NCBI RefSeq assembly: GCF_003610355.1
Contig: NZ_RAPY01000004.1
Span: 248,001-312,000, forward strand
Direction: 5' to 3'
Length of the DNA: 64,000 nt
DNA from: Sphingobacterium detergens
GTDB taxonomy: Bacteria; Bacteroidota; Bacteroidia; Sphingobacteriales; Sphingobacteriaceae
The translations under genes were made by a program, and so were the position numbers. The notes under the pieces were generated by a model, which saw only the letters and a program-made list of their open reading frames with translations, did not search any database and had not been told where the DNA came from. Position 1 is the stretch's first letter. Each line of letters begins with the position of its first letter. Below are positions 34,874-42,862 of this stretch, one piece after another.

Positions 34874-35758
34874 ATGAAAGCGCTCCAGTTTAATGTGCCG
34901 ACAATGCAAGGCCAAAGCCTAACGATACAAGAAGATATTTTAGAAACTTTTTACCCGCACCTACATAGGCATCAGGAAGCACAGCTCATGTGGATAGTAA
35001 AGGGAAGGGGAGTGTTGATTGTTGAAGATACTTTACATCCTTTTAAGGAAAATGATATTTTCTTTTTAGGGGCAAATCAGCCACATGTATTTAAGTCTTC
35101 TTCCTTGGATGGTTTTTCAAATGAGTCTCGTTCTATCTCGATTTTTTTTGATCCGAATGGTAAACTCAAGTTCTTGTTCTCATTGGAAGAATTTGAATCA
35201 TTAAATCAGTTTATTTATACTAATTCCTGTGGTTTTAAAATTCCAGTGGAATACTTTGATCAAATTTCAGAACGAGTACTACAACTGAAATCTTCAGATC
35301 AAATGGATAAATTGATGCATTTTTTCTATCTATTAAGATCTTTGGCGAATATATCAAGGGAGACAGATCCGCTTTGTGCAGAAAGAGCAGAGGTAATCTT
35401 AGATACGATTCATAGTTCAAATCGAATCAATATAATCTGTAATTATATTAAAGAAAATCACAAGCACGACCTTAGTCTAGAAGAAGTTGCCGACTATGCA
35501 AATCTTACACCACAGGCTTTTTGTCGATATTTCAAAAAACATTGTGGTGTTACCTTTGTAACTTATCTCAACAGAATTCGAGTGAAAGAGGTCTGCAATC
35601 AACTGACCGAAGATCACTTAGATAGTGTTTCGTTTATCGCATACAGTTGTGGATTTAATAGTATTACAAATTTTAATAGAGTATTTAAACAGATCATTGG
35701 CTGCAATCCAAAAGAATATGTACAACAATATAAGCAAACACTGTACTCCGTTATATAA
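34874..35758 (+). CDS. AraC-family regulator (cupin sensor), probable regulator of peptidase/hydroxyproline genes, 294 aa
   Basis: The N-terminal cupin fold has FYPHLHRHQEAQLMWIVKGRGVLIVEDTLHPFKENDIFFLGANQPHVF (about residues 25-72), with the ligand-binding His cluster. The C-terminal AraC domain spans about 190-290: LSLEEVADYANLTPQAFCRYFKKHCG and then SFIAYSCGFNSITNFNRVFKQ. It reads divergently from the peptidase operon and lies 6 kb from the hydroxyproline operon. I infer that it senses a proline- or hydroxyproline-derived signal and controls one or both. Start at the ATG at 34874. Confidence 0.88.
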   Translation: MKALQFNVPTMQGQSLTIQEDILETFYPHLHRHQEAQLMWIVKGRGVLIVEDTLHPFKENDIFFLGANQPHVFKSSSLDGFSNESRSISIFFDPNGKLKFLFSLEEFESLNQFIYTNSCGFKIPVEYFDQISERVLQLKSSDQMDKLMHFFYLLRSLANISRETDPLCAERAEVILDTIHSSNRINIICNYIKENHKHDLSLEEVADYANLTPQAFCRYFKKHCGVTFVTYLNRIRVKEVCNQLTEDHLDSVSFIAYSCGFNSITNFNRVFKQIIGCNPKEYVQQYKQTLYSVI

Positions 35759-35980
35759 CTGGTAAGTGAAGTGAGTTGTTCCTAAAATAACGGCCTTCTT
35801 GATCTTGGGAATAGCATTTGGAATCAATTGTCATCGCGTAGGTGTGGGGGCATTTCGATGGCTTTCATAGTAGCATAAACGGTCAAAATGTTGATTTATA
35901 ACGCTTTTTCATCAGGTCTATTGTGTAAGAAAAATAATGAAGGTTAGATTTATCGATCTTTAAGGAAGTTGAATAGGCAT

Positions 35981-36045
35981 AAAAAAAGGTTTTCAAACGG
36001 GGAGAATGAAAACCTTAAATAACCAATTATAAACCTAAATTATGA
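35981..36045 (-). ncRNA. Repeated small RNA, copy D
   Basis: Minus-strand promoter: -33 CTTG (36079-36082), 20-nt spacer, -7 TATCTTTG (36051-36058). The spacer palindrome is AGTGTG-N5-TACACT. The RNA would run from about 36045 to a T-run at 35981-35987 through a perfect 9-bp hairpin (plus-strand arms 35986-35994 and 36008-36016) with the invariant loop. The promoter starts only 17 bp after the fabF stop on the same strand. Its downstream neighbour is the 3' end of the AraC gene on the other strand, so it is not a leader. Confidence 0.7.
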
Positions 36046-36098
36046 TACAACAAAGATAGTGTGTTTATTACACTTTGTCAAGATATTTCTAAAAAATA

Positions 36099-37337
36099 TT
36101 AAATCTTTTTAAAGAGAATACTTGAATTGTGTCCACCAAAGCCGAAAGCATTGCTCATTGCCGTTTGAACAGTCTTTTCCATGGGTTGATTGACAACGAT
36201 ATTGATGCCTTCAGGGATTGCAGGATCAATATTTTCGATATTTATCGTTGCTGGAATTACATTATTGTTGATTGACTTTATGGCGATAATTGCTTCAATT
36301 GCTCCTGCAGCACCGAGTAGATGCCCAGTCATTGACTTGGTTGAGCTGACCCAGAGGTTGTTGGATTTGCCAAATGCAAGTTGCATAGCCTTTAGTTCAG
36401 CGATATCACCAACAGGGGTAGAGGTAGCATGAAGATTCAGATAATCCAATTGATCACTGTTGATTTGAGCTTCTTCCATTGCAAGTGACATTGCCTTAGC
36501 TGCGCCTATGCCTTCGGGATGGGGCGAAGTCATATGGTAGGCATCAGCAGTCATCGAAGCACCGACAAGCTCGGCATATATCTTTGCACCTCTTTTCTTA
36601 GCATGCTCATATTCTTCCAATATCAAAGCTCCAGCCCCTTCACCCATGACAAATCCATCGCGATCCCGATCAAATGGTCTACTTGCCGTTTTAGGATCAT
36701 CGTGTCTGCTGGACATTGCTTTCATCGCGGAAAAGCCGCCAACTGAAGCCGGAGTAATAGGAGCTTCTGAACCGCCGCTAATAAAAACTTTAGCCTTGCC
36801 TAATCGAATATAATTGAATGCATCCATGAAAGCAGTATTGGAGGTCGCACAGGCGGATACTGTTGTATAATTGATTCCCTTCAAGCCAAATTTCATCGAT
36901 ATCATTCCTGAAGCCATATTGACAATCAGTCTGGGTACGAAAAATGGACTAAACCGTGGAATATAATTGCCTTTTACATAACTTTCAACTTCATTCTCAA
37001 ATGTTTCCATTCCGCCCTGACCAACACCCCAAATGACCCCAATATCAAATGGATCCATGCTGTTGGGGTCTAAACCGGAATCTTCTAAGGCCTGAGATGC
37101 GCTATACAAAGCATATTGCGTAAATAGGTCACTTCTCTTGATCTCATTTCTATCCAAGTATTTCTCCGGTTGAAAGTTCTTGACTTCACTTGCGATTTGC
37201 GTTCGAAACAGAGACGCATCAAAACGGCTGATGATCGCTGTATGATTTTCACCACGTAAGATATTATCCCAGAATATATCAACGTTCTCTCCCAATGGGT
37301 TAATTGTTCCCATGCCGGTAATTACAACTCTTTTCAT
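36099..37337 (-). CDS. fabF: 3-oxoacyl-[acyl-carrier-protein] synthase II (KAS II), 412 aa
   Basis: A full-length beta-ketoacyl-ACP synthase with the catalytic triad: Cys in TTVSACATSNTAF (about residue 162), His in LHATSTPVGDIAEL (about 303) and His in KSMTGHLLGAAGAIEAI (about 339). GMGTINPLGENVDIFWDNIL opens the thiolase fold. It condenses malonyl-ACP with acyl-ACP in fatty acid elongation. It is not in an acpP-fabF gene cluster, as housekeeping copies usually are. A TetR regulator lies 62 bp upstream on the same strand, suggesting a second, regulated KAS II for membrane adjustment or a special lipid. Small-RNA copy D follows its stop. Confidence 0.93.
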   Translation of the reverse strand: MKRVVITGMGTINPLGENVDIFWDNILRGENHTAIISRFDASLFRTQIASEVKNFQPEKYLDRNEIKRSDLFTQYALYSASQALEDSGLDPNSMDPFDIGVIWGVGQGGMETFENEVESYVKGNYIPRFSPFFVPRLIVNMASGMISMKFGLKGINYTTVSACATSNTAFMDAFNYIRLGKAKVFISGGSEAPITPASVGGFSAMKAMSSRHDDPKTASRPFDRDRDGFVMGEGAGALILEEYEHAKKRGAKIYAELVGASMTADAYHMTSPHPEGIGAAKAMSLAMEEAQINSDQLDYLNLHATSTPVGDIAELKAMQLAFGKSNNLWVSSTKSMTGHLLGAAGAIEAIIAIKSINNNVIPATINIENIDPAIPEGINIVVNQPMEKTVQTAMSNAFGFGGHNSSILFKKI

Positions 37338-37399
37338 TTTTTTGTTTTTTTAGAATTAATGTGTCAATATACCGATTGGTATCTGTTTTGTTAAAAAAA

Positions 37400-37993
37400 T
37401 TAAATTTTGATCTCCCGATCGACCATTTCTTTCATATTGTCTAATACGATGGTAAGATCTTTACCCCGCCCAGAGATTTTTGCAAGTAAAATTCCACCTT
37501 CAATCATCGCCATGAAGGTAATCGCAAAGTGTTCAGCAGAAATATGCTGTTTAAACTCTCCACTCGTCATTCCTTCTTCCAATATTGAAATCAATCGTTG
37601 CCGCCAAAGCGTAAATGATCGTTTAACTTTTGGCGTTAAAAAAGGGAGCGAATCATCGGCCTCAATAGCGGCATTCATCAATGGGCATCCTCCTGATGCA
37701 GCGATGTTTTTGAAATTTTCTTTGTAAAAATCAAAAAATGCGAAAAGCTTTTTTAAAGCTGTTCTGTGTTGGTTAAGCTGTTGATCTACGCCATCAGCTA
37801 TTTTTTTACTTTGATAGGTGTAAACCTGAAGCGCCAAGTCATCTTTGTCTTTAAAATTACCGTAGATACTGCCTTTAGTTAAACCTGTAGCTGTAGTGAT
37901 GTCTGAAAGTGAAGTAGCATAGTATCCTTTTTTATTAAAGATAGGGGCTGTCTTCTCAATGATAAATTGTCGGGTCTGTTCTGCTTTTGACAT
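37400..37993 (-). CDS. TetR-family transcriptional regulator, 197 aa
   Basis: The N-terminal HTH is typical: AEQTRQFIIEKTAPIFNKKGYYATSLSDITTATGLTKGSIYGNFKDKDDLALQVY (about residues 3-58). The rest is the helical effector-binding domain; HISAEHFAITFMAMIEGGILLAKI closes it. The start MSKAEQTR at 37993 is more usual than the in-frame ATG at 38017. It lies 62 bp upstream of fabF on the same strand and may be co-transcribed and autoregulate a fatty-acid-responsive unit. The effector is likely an acyl compound, by analogy only. Confidence 0.88.
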   Translation of the reverse strand: MSKAEQTRQFIIEKTAPIFNKKGYYATSLSDITTATGLTKGSIYGNFKDKDDLALQVYTYQSKKIADGVDQQLNQHRTALKKLFAFFDFYKENFKNIAASGGCPLMNAAIEADDSLPFLTPKVKRSFTLWRQRLISILEEGMTSGEFKQHISAEHFAITFMAMIEGGILLAKISGRGKDLTIVLDNMKEMVDREIKI

Positions 37994-38077
37994 GATGAGA
38001 CTGTTCTTTGGTTTCAAAGATAAAAAATACTTTTTGGTATATTATTGTTTTCTGTAGGATGGGACTGAAAATTTACA

Positions 38078-38704
38078 TTATTTTCTTTCAGTTATACGAT
38101 AAGTGCAACGGGAACCGTTTTCGATAATGTATTCTATTCTGCTGATCGAATAGGATGGGCCGATAAGTTGTTGAAAATTGTGAAGCTCTGAACGACAAAA
38201 ACCTTGACATTCAGTTGCTGCGGCACAGATGGGACAGTGATTTTCAATGAGGAGATAGGACTCGGCTTCTTTTTTCCATTCGGCTATATATCCCTCTTCC
38301 GTTCTCTTGCTTGCGATAATATCCAGTTTTTTTTCGATTGATTTGGTATCAGACAAGGCATTCATATATTTCTGATATACTTTAGATTCTCGATCTGTAA
38401 TTAATAGATCCAAGGCATTCTCACCAAGCAATTGTTTAATGGATTGCAGGAGTTGTACAGTAATGTCAGCATGACTATCTGGAAATTTTGCGAGCCCTAA
38501 TGTTGAAAGGCAATAATAGGTAGATGGCCGGCCTATGCCTTCACTTCTCGCATAAGATTCGATTAGGCCCTGATTGGCAAGATTGAGCAGGTGTTTGCGG
38601 GCGCCTTCTTTTGTAATACCCAGCTCTGCCGCGATAAGCGCAGCCGTAACCTCGCCTCGCATTTTTAATAACATTAATATTCTATCTGCTGGAGTCTTCT
38701 GCAT
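38078..38704 (-). CDS. SufR-like (ArsR/DeoR HTH) iron-sulfur-type regulator, 208 aa
   Basis: The N-terminal winged helix (ADRILMLLKMRGEVTAALIAAELGITKEGARKHLLNLANQGLI, about 5-47) matches the DNA-binding part of SufR/DeoR-type repressors. The C-terminal region has a cysteine cluster, HCPICAAATECQGFCRSELHNF (about 157-178), with Cys pairs spaced C-x12-C as in SufR, and a further Cys near the end (SRCTY). SufR-type proteins bind an Fe-S cluster and repress suf or redox genes. It is divergent from a superoxide dismutase gene, and a perfect 16-bp palindrome lies between them. I infer a redox- or iron-responsive regulator of the sod operon. Confidence 0.82.
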   Translation of the reverse strand: MQKTPADRILMLLKMRGEVTAALIAAELGITKEGARKHLLNLANQGLIESYARSEGIGRPSTYYCLSTLGLAKFPDSHADITVQLLQSIKQLLGENALDLLITDRESKVYQKYMNALSDTKSIEKKLDIIASKRTEEGYIAEWKKEAESYLLIENHCPICAAATECQGFCRSELHNFQQLIGPSYSISRIEYIIENGSRCTYRITERK

Positions 38705-38739
38705 TTGGCAATTAAAAAGTTGTTTTAATGTTTTCTAAA

Positions 38740-38747
38740 CAAAGATA
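38740..38747 (-). promoter_or_regulatory. Candidate -7 box for the SufR-like gene
   Basis: The minus strand reads TATCTTTG at 38740-38747, a perfect match to TAnnTTTG, 36 nt before the start codon at 38704. No good -33 TTTG was found at 19-20 nt. Confidence 0.4.
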
Positions 38748-38815
38748 CTATTTTTTCAATTGTTGCTATAATGAATAGCATTAAAGTTTTTGCTTAGTAA
38801 AGGCATAATTTTATG

Positions 38816-38869
38816 ACATTAATAAAACAACCATTTAGTTGTTTTATTAATGTCTATTATTTAGTTTTG
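38816..38869 (+). promoter_or_regulatory. Sod promoter with overlapping perfect palindrome operator
   Basis: TAGTTTTG at 38862-38869 matches the -7 box TAnnTTTG, with GTTG 20 nt upstream (38838-38841) as a weak -33. Around it, ACATTAATAAAACAAC (38816-38831) and GTTGTTTTATTAATGT (38838-38853) form a perfect 16-bp inverted repeat with a 6-nt centre. The right arm covers the -33 position, so a bound protein would block polymerase. The divergent SufR-like regulator is the obvious candidate binder. Confidence 0.6.
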
Positions 38870-38901
38870 ATTCATTATTAAAACAATAAAACTAAAATAA
38901 C

Positions 38902-39528
38902 ATGAGCAAATTTCAATTACCAGATTTATCATATGCCTATGAGGCACTTGAACCTTATTTTGATCAGGAGACAATGACGATTCATCATCAAAAACATCAT
39001 CAGGCCTATGTTGATAATTTAAATAAAGCCGTTGTCGGTACAGGTGCTGAAGGTGTTGAATTGCAGGATATCCTAGCGCAAGTGAGTCAATATAGTCCTG
39101 CTATTCGCAACAATGCAGGCGGGCACTACAATCATTCCTTGTTTTGGCAAATTTTATCTGCAACACCGAAAACAGTGCCTACCGGAAAGTTGGCAAAGGA
39201 AATAGATGCAACTTTTGGTTCTTTAGACGAGTTGAAAACGAGGATAAAAAATGCAGGACTTGGACAATTTGGCTCTGGATGGTCTTGGCTTTATATCAAA
39301 TACAATGGTACTTTGGACATCGTAGCGACACCTAATCAGGATAATCCATTAATGGATACACAATTGACGAGTAGAGGTGTGCCGATCTTGGGTGTTGATG
39401 TATGGGAGCATGCCTACTATTTGAAATATCAGAATAAAAGAGCAGATTATTTGGATGCGTTTTGGTCTGTCTTAGATTGGTCTGCCGTCGAAAAGCAGTA
39501 CGAAGAAGCGATCGATAAATTGATTTAA
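38902..39528 (+). CDS. Superoxide dismutase (Fe/Mn), 208 aa
   Basis: A complete Fe/Mn superoxide dismutase. The metal ligands are His in MTIHHQKHHQAY (about 27), His in GGHYNHSLFW (about 77), Asp in LGVDVWEHAYYLKYQNKRADYL (about 161) and His within the same motif (about 165). The residues that distinguish Fe from Mn use give mixed signals here, so I do not choose. No signal peptide, so it acts in the cytoplasm. It is the first gene of a plus-strand operon with a DUF2480 gene and an FMN reductase gene, all within 50 bp gaps, and is controlled by the palindromic promoter region upstream. Confidence 0.95.
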   Translation: MSKFQLPDLSYAYEALEPYFDQETMTIHHQKHHQAYVDNLNKAVVGTGAEGVELQDILAQVSQYSPAIRNNAGGHYNHSLFWQILSATPKTVPTGKLAKEIDATFGSLDELKTRIKNAGLGQFGSGWSWLYIKYNGTLDIVATPNQDNPLMDTQLTSRGVPILGVDVWEHAYYLKYQNKRADYLDAFWSVLDWSAVEKQYEEAIDKLI

Positions 39529-39573
39529 AACCTTGAACATTCGATCAAGCGGAGATAATAATTATAAAATAAC

Positions 39574-40065
39574 ATGTTTGTAAATAAGGTTGAAAATTCG
39601 GGTATTTTGGCGCTCGATCTCATTGATTTCAAAACCACACTTGAGATTATAGAATTTGACATCAAGACACTGTTTTACCAAGAAATGATCGTCAAAGAAA
39701 AGGAGTTTAAAGCGGCTCTTGCTGCATTGGAATTGACACCCTTTATAGGCAAAGCCGTTGCTTTTACTTGTTCTGTTGATGCCATCATTCCCCCTTGGAT
39801 CTATATGGCTTTAGCCGATAAATTCCACCCTGATGTGGCTTATTACGATTTTAAAAGTGTGGAAACATTCGAATTGGAATTATGGACCCAGAATTTGAAG
39901 CGGGCAGATTTGTCTCAGTATAAGGATCAAAAAGTGGTTGTGAGGGCAAGGCCAAATATGCCAGAATCACTTTATATGCTAGCTGCTGCACGCTTAATTC
40001 CGATTGTTACAACATTGATGTACGGAGAGGTCGGAATGCCAAAGGTTATTTCTAAAAGAGCATAA
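39574..40065 (+). CDS. DUF2480 family protein, 163 aa
   Basis: The sequence follows the DUF2480 pattern throughout: VENSGILALDLIDF (residues about 6-19), DIKTLFYQEMIVKEKEFK, and the conserved block KAVAFTCSVDAIIPPWIYMALADKF (about 62-86). It ends with SLYMLAAARLIPIVTTLMYGEVG. The family is almost confined to Bacteroidota and has no established function. It often sits near Fe-S or redox genes, and here it follows a superoxide dismutase by 45 bp and precedes an FMN reductase by 6 bp. A role in oxidative stress or iron metabolism is inference from neighbours. Confidence 0.85.
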   Translation: MFVNKVENSGILALDLIDFKTTLEIIEFDIKTLFYQEMIVKEKEFKAALAALELTPFIGKAVAFTCSVDAIIPPWIYMALADKFHPDVAYYDFKSVETFELELWTQNLKRADLSQYKDQKVVVRARPNMPESLYMLAAARLIPIVTTLMYGEVGMPKVISKRA

Positions 40066-40071
40066 GAAACA

Positions 40072-40644
40072 ATGAAAGCATTAATATTTAATGGCGCCTT
40101 GGAGCGTAGGCAAGAATCTACTTCTGGCGTATTGTCTAATTATTTCGCTGAACAATTGAATCAGCTTGGTGTTGAGAATAGTGTTTTTAACCTTGCGGAT
40201 AGTGGAATACCACTATTTGATACAAGCCTCAGCAGGATCCCCAATAGTGTAAAGATCATGAACAATCTCTTTCTGGAGGCAGACGTGCATTTTTGGTTAT
40301 CTCCTTTATATCACGGAAGTGTACCGGGGGTAATGAAAAACTGTTTGGATTGGCTGGAGATAAGCGCAAAGAACAGTCCGGCATATCTCACCGATAAAAA
40401 TATAGGACTGGTTTGTTGGGCGGATGGTGTACAGGCCCTACAAGGGATCAACGCTATGGATGCAATAGCAAAATCATTACGTGCATGGACTTTACCTTTT
40501 AGTGTACCTATTGTTAAAAGGGAACTATTTGAAAACATCGGTTCAAGAGAGATATCGTCGGATTATAAACGAAAATTGGATCTGTTGATCAATATCGCAA
40601 CTACCCGAACAGCGGTGTTTGAAACACTGTTGGGACGTTCCTGA
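40072..40644 (+). CDS. NADPH-dependent FMN reductase, 190 aa
   Basis: A flavodoxin-like FMN reductase of the SsuE/ChrR type. It has MKALIFNGALERRQESTSGVLSNYFAEQL at the N-terminus (FMN phosphate loop). The signature VHFWLSPLYHGSVPGVMKNCLDWLE (about 71-95) is the P-x-Y-x-g-s-x-p-x-x-lKn-x-lDw pattern. It should reduce FMN, quinones or metal ions with NAD(P)H in the cytoplasm. It is the last gene of the sod operon, followed by a strong terminator (40694-40735). The grouping suggests a coordinated oxidative-stress response. Confidence 0.9.
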   Translation: MKALIFNGALERRQESTSGVLSNYFAEQLNQLGVENSVFNLADSGIPLFDTSLSRIPNSVKIMNNLFLEADVHFWLSPLYHGSVPGVMKNCLDWLEISAKNSPAYLTDKNIGLVCWADGVQALQGINAMDAIAKSLRAWTLPFSVPIVKRELFENIGSREISSDYKRKLDLLINIATTRTAVFETLLGRS

Positions 40645-40693
40645 AAATAGTATTTTCCTAAAAGCAGTTTAAAAATTGTTGCTGCGCCCGATA

Positions 40694-40735
40694 ATAAAGC
40701 ACCTCGATCTCCATTGAGGTGCTTTATATGTTTTC
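40694..40735 (+). terminator. Intrinsic terminator of the sod operon
   Basis: ATAAAGCACCTC (40694-40705) and GAGGTGCTTTAT (40716-40727) pair perfectly over 12 bp with a 10-nt loop. They are followed by ATGTTTTC, about 50 nt after the FMN reductase stop. Confidence 0.8.
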
Positions 40736-40880
40736 AAAATTGCTTAGTTTTGAGAAACTGTGTGTTGTCGTGTTCTTAGTATTCACTCAATTTCCCAGAA
40801 TAGCACATCTATGGAGCTGCATCTCAAAAAAATGCAATAAACTGTTATTATTGTTTCATATTATATAAGGTATCTGATTA

Positions 40881-42848
40881 ATGAGGTTACATTGTAGAGT
40901 TTTGTTAAAGTTAATTACCTGTTGTATGCTGTGTTTCACTATACAGCTTACAGATGCCCAAAGTTTTCTGCCATTAAATGAGGATAAATATCGGGCGGAT
41001 GCCGAAATGCTATTGAAGTCGACCTCAAGTGACAGTGTACAGGCACTACAATATTTTTATCTGGCAGATTACTACCGCTTTCGGGATACCGTGAAATTCT
41101 GGGAAAATATGCGACAGGGGGAGCGATTGGCTAAGCCTTTTCGAAGCCTTCATGCCATGGGTGCGCTTTACAAAAGCTTCTACTATGGACAATTTTTAGA
41201 CAGTAAACGTGCTGGGATTGAAGCACAAAAGTGTGTAGATATTCTTGGAGATGCCAAGCAGCCTTTTCAACAGGGACTTTTGGCCAGAGCTTGGTATAAT
41301 CTGGGGTTAATTCGATTTCCGAAAAAAGGTTTTGCTGATTTACTGGATATACTCAATGGTAAATGTATGCCCTATGCCAAGGCACACGATCCCCTCATGG
41401 AAGGTGCAATAAATAGCATGATCGGTATGGCCTTTATGTCATCCAATCAATTGGCAAAAGCAGATGAATATCATCAGATTGCGATCAAACAGCTGGAACA
41501 GCAACCGCAGAGTACAGCGCTACTGGTAGCCTATTTAAATGCTGTTAGCAACTATTGCTACCAGGTTAAATCAAAAGAGGCCCGGCAATTGTTAGATAAG
41601 GCCAAAGCAATGTTAGGAGACAAGCCCAACTCTGCCCAGCTCCCCAATTACTATTATAATGAAGCGCTCTATTTTACGACAAAGCAACAGACAGAAGAAG
41701 CGTTACGTATGTTGGATATCGGTTTGGAATGGTCGAAGAAAATGAACAATTGGAAATCCTACCAGATGATGCTTTTCAGAAAGTTTAATGTCTATTTGAT
41801 GCAGAAAAAATATGCTGAAGCGAAATTGCCATTGGAGGAGATCATAAAAAATGGATTGTTGACACGCGATCTTTACAACAGTAAAATTGTTTATAGCCAA
41901 TTGGCTGCTGTGAATGAATTGATGGGGGATTACAAAGAAGCACTTAAGATGTCCAATGTGGCGGGTAAGCTGTCTGATAGTATTCAGAAAGTCCAGCTTT
42001 TGGAGAAGATGAACGAAATGGAGGCGAAATACAAAACCGTAGAAAAAGAAAAATTGATTTTAAATCTACGTGCAGAGAAAGATCGCAATCAATTTAAGAT
42101 CTTTCTTGTTTTAGGCATTGCTATTTTACTTTTCATCGTTGTTTTATTTGTCACCTTTTCCTATCGAAAACAACGGAAGCTGAATGGACAGATCCAGATC
42201 AATCATGAGATTGCCTTGGAGAAACTGGCGAAGGAAAAACAGTTGCAAATTTCCGAGTCCATGCTCAAAGCTGAAGAACAGGAACGGCAGCGTATTGCAC
42301 AAGATTTGCACGATAGTATTGGTGGCATGCTGACAGGATTGAAATTTAAGATCGCTGGAGAGCAGAAGGGCGAATTCGATTTGACGAATGAACTACCGCA
42401 CAAACTGAACGATATTTTGGGCGAAGTTCGACGAATATCGCATAATCTGATGCCCGAGTCATTACGGCAATTTGGTCTAATAGCAGCATTGGAACAATTG
42501 TGTCTTTCGATGAGAAATAATAAGGTGCAGATCCAATTTGAAAATTATGAGGACGAAGTACACCTTGACTTCCAAAAAGGGTTGGCAATATATCGGATCG
42601 TCCAGGAAGCGATCTCAAACGCATTGAAATATGCAGATGCAGACCTTATTATTGTTCAGGTAAGTAAATCACAGGGAATATTGGAGGTTTTGATTGAAGA
42701 CAATGGAAAAGGGTTTGATTCTTCAGCGGCAAATTATGGAATGGGATTAAATAATATGGTCAACAGGATCAAATGGATCAATGGATCTATTGCTATGCAG
42801 AGCACACTTGGATCGGGTACACAGATTGAAATAGGAGTAGGTGTTTAG
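40881..42848 (+). CDS. Sensor histidine kinase with TPR sensor and HisKA_3 domain, 655 aa
   Basis: A signal peptide (ending near residue 28, TDAQ) is followed by TPR-like helical repeats up to about 380. The TM helix is FKIFLVLGIAILLFIVVLFVTFSY (about 410-433). A coiled coil leads to the dimerisation/phosphoacceptor domain QERQRIAQDLHDSIGGMLTGL (phospho-His in DLHDSIGG, about 478). The HATPase_c domain has AISNALKYADADLII (N box), VLIEDNGKGFD (G1) and YGMGLNNMVNRI (G2). It is a NarL/DesK-type kinase paired with the response regulator 14 bp downstream. The signal is unknown, though proximity to cydAB hints at respiration. Confidence 0.92.
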   Translation: MRLHCRVLLKLITCCMLCFTIQLTDAQSFLPLNEDKYRADAEMLLKSTSSDSVQALQYFYLADYYRFRDTVKFWENMRQGERLAKPFRSLHAMGALYKSFYYGQFLDSKRAGIEAQKCVDILGDAKQPFQQGLLARAWYNLGLIRFPKKGFADLLDILNGKCMPYAKAHDPLMEGAINSMIGMAFMSSNQLAKADEYHQIAIKQLEQQPQSTALLVAYLNAVSNYCYQVKSKEARQLLDKAKAMLGDKPNSAQLPNYYYNEALYFTTKQQTEEALRMLDIGLEWSKKMNNWKSYQMMLFRKFNVYLMQKKYAEAKLPLEEIIKNGLLTRDLYNSKIVYSQLAAVNELMGDYKEALKMSNVAGKLSDSIQKVQLLEKMNEMEAKYKTVEKEKLILNLRAEKDRNQFKIFLVLGIAILLFIVVLFVTFSYRKQRKLNGQIQINHEIALEKLAKEKQLQISESMLKAEEQERQRIAQDLHDSIGGMLTGLKFKIAGEQKGEFDLTNELPHKLNDILGEVRRISHNLMPESLRQFGLIAALEQLCLSMRNNKVQIQFENYEDEVHLDFQKGLAIYRIVQEAISNALKYADADLIIVQVSKSQGILEVLIEDNGKGFDSSAANYGMGLNNMVNRIKWINGSIAMQSTLGSGTQIEIGVGV

Positions 42849-42862
42849 TTAAAAACTAATGT

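Noticed and set aside
34864..34893. 9-codon ATG frame overlapping the AraC start
   Set aside because: Too short to support and found at expected chance frequency; no attenuator structure near it.
14926..36082. Small-RNA units as miniature transposable elements
   Set aside because: The shared sequence ends exactly at promoter and terminator boundaries, with no terminal inverted repeats or target-site duplications.
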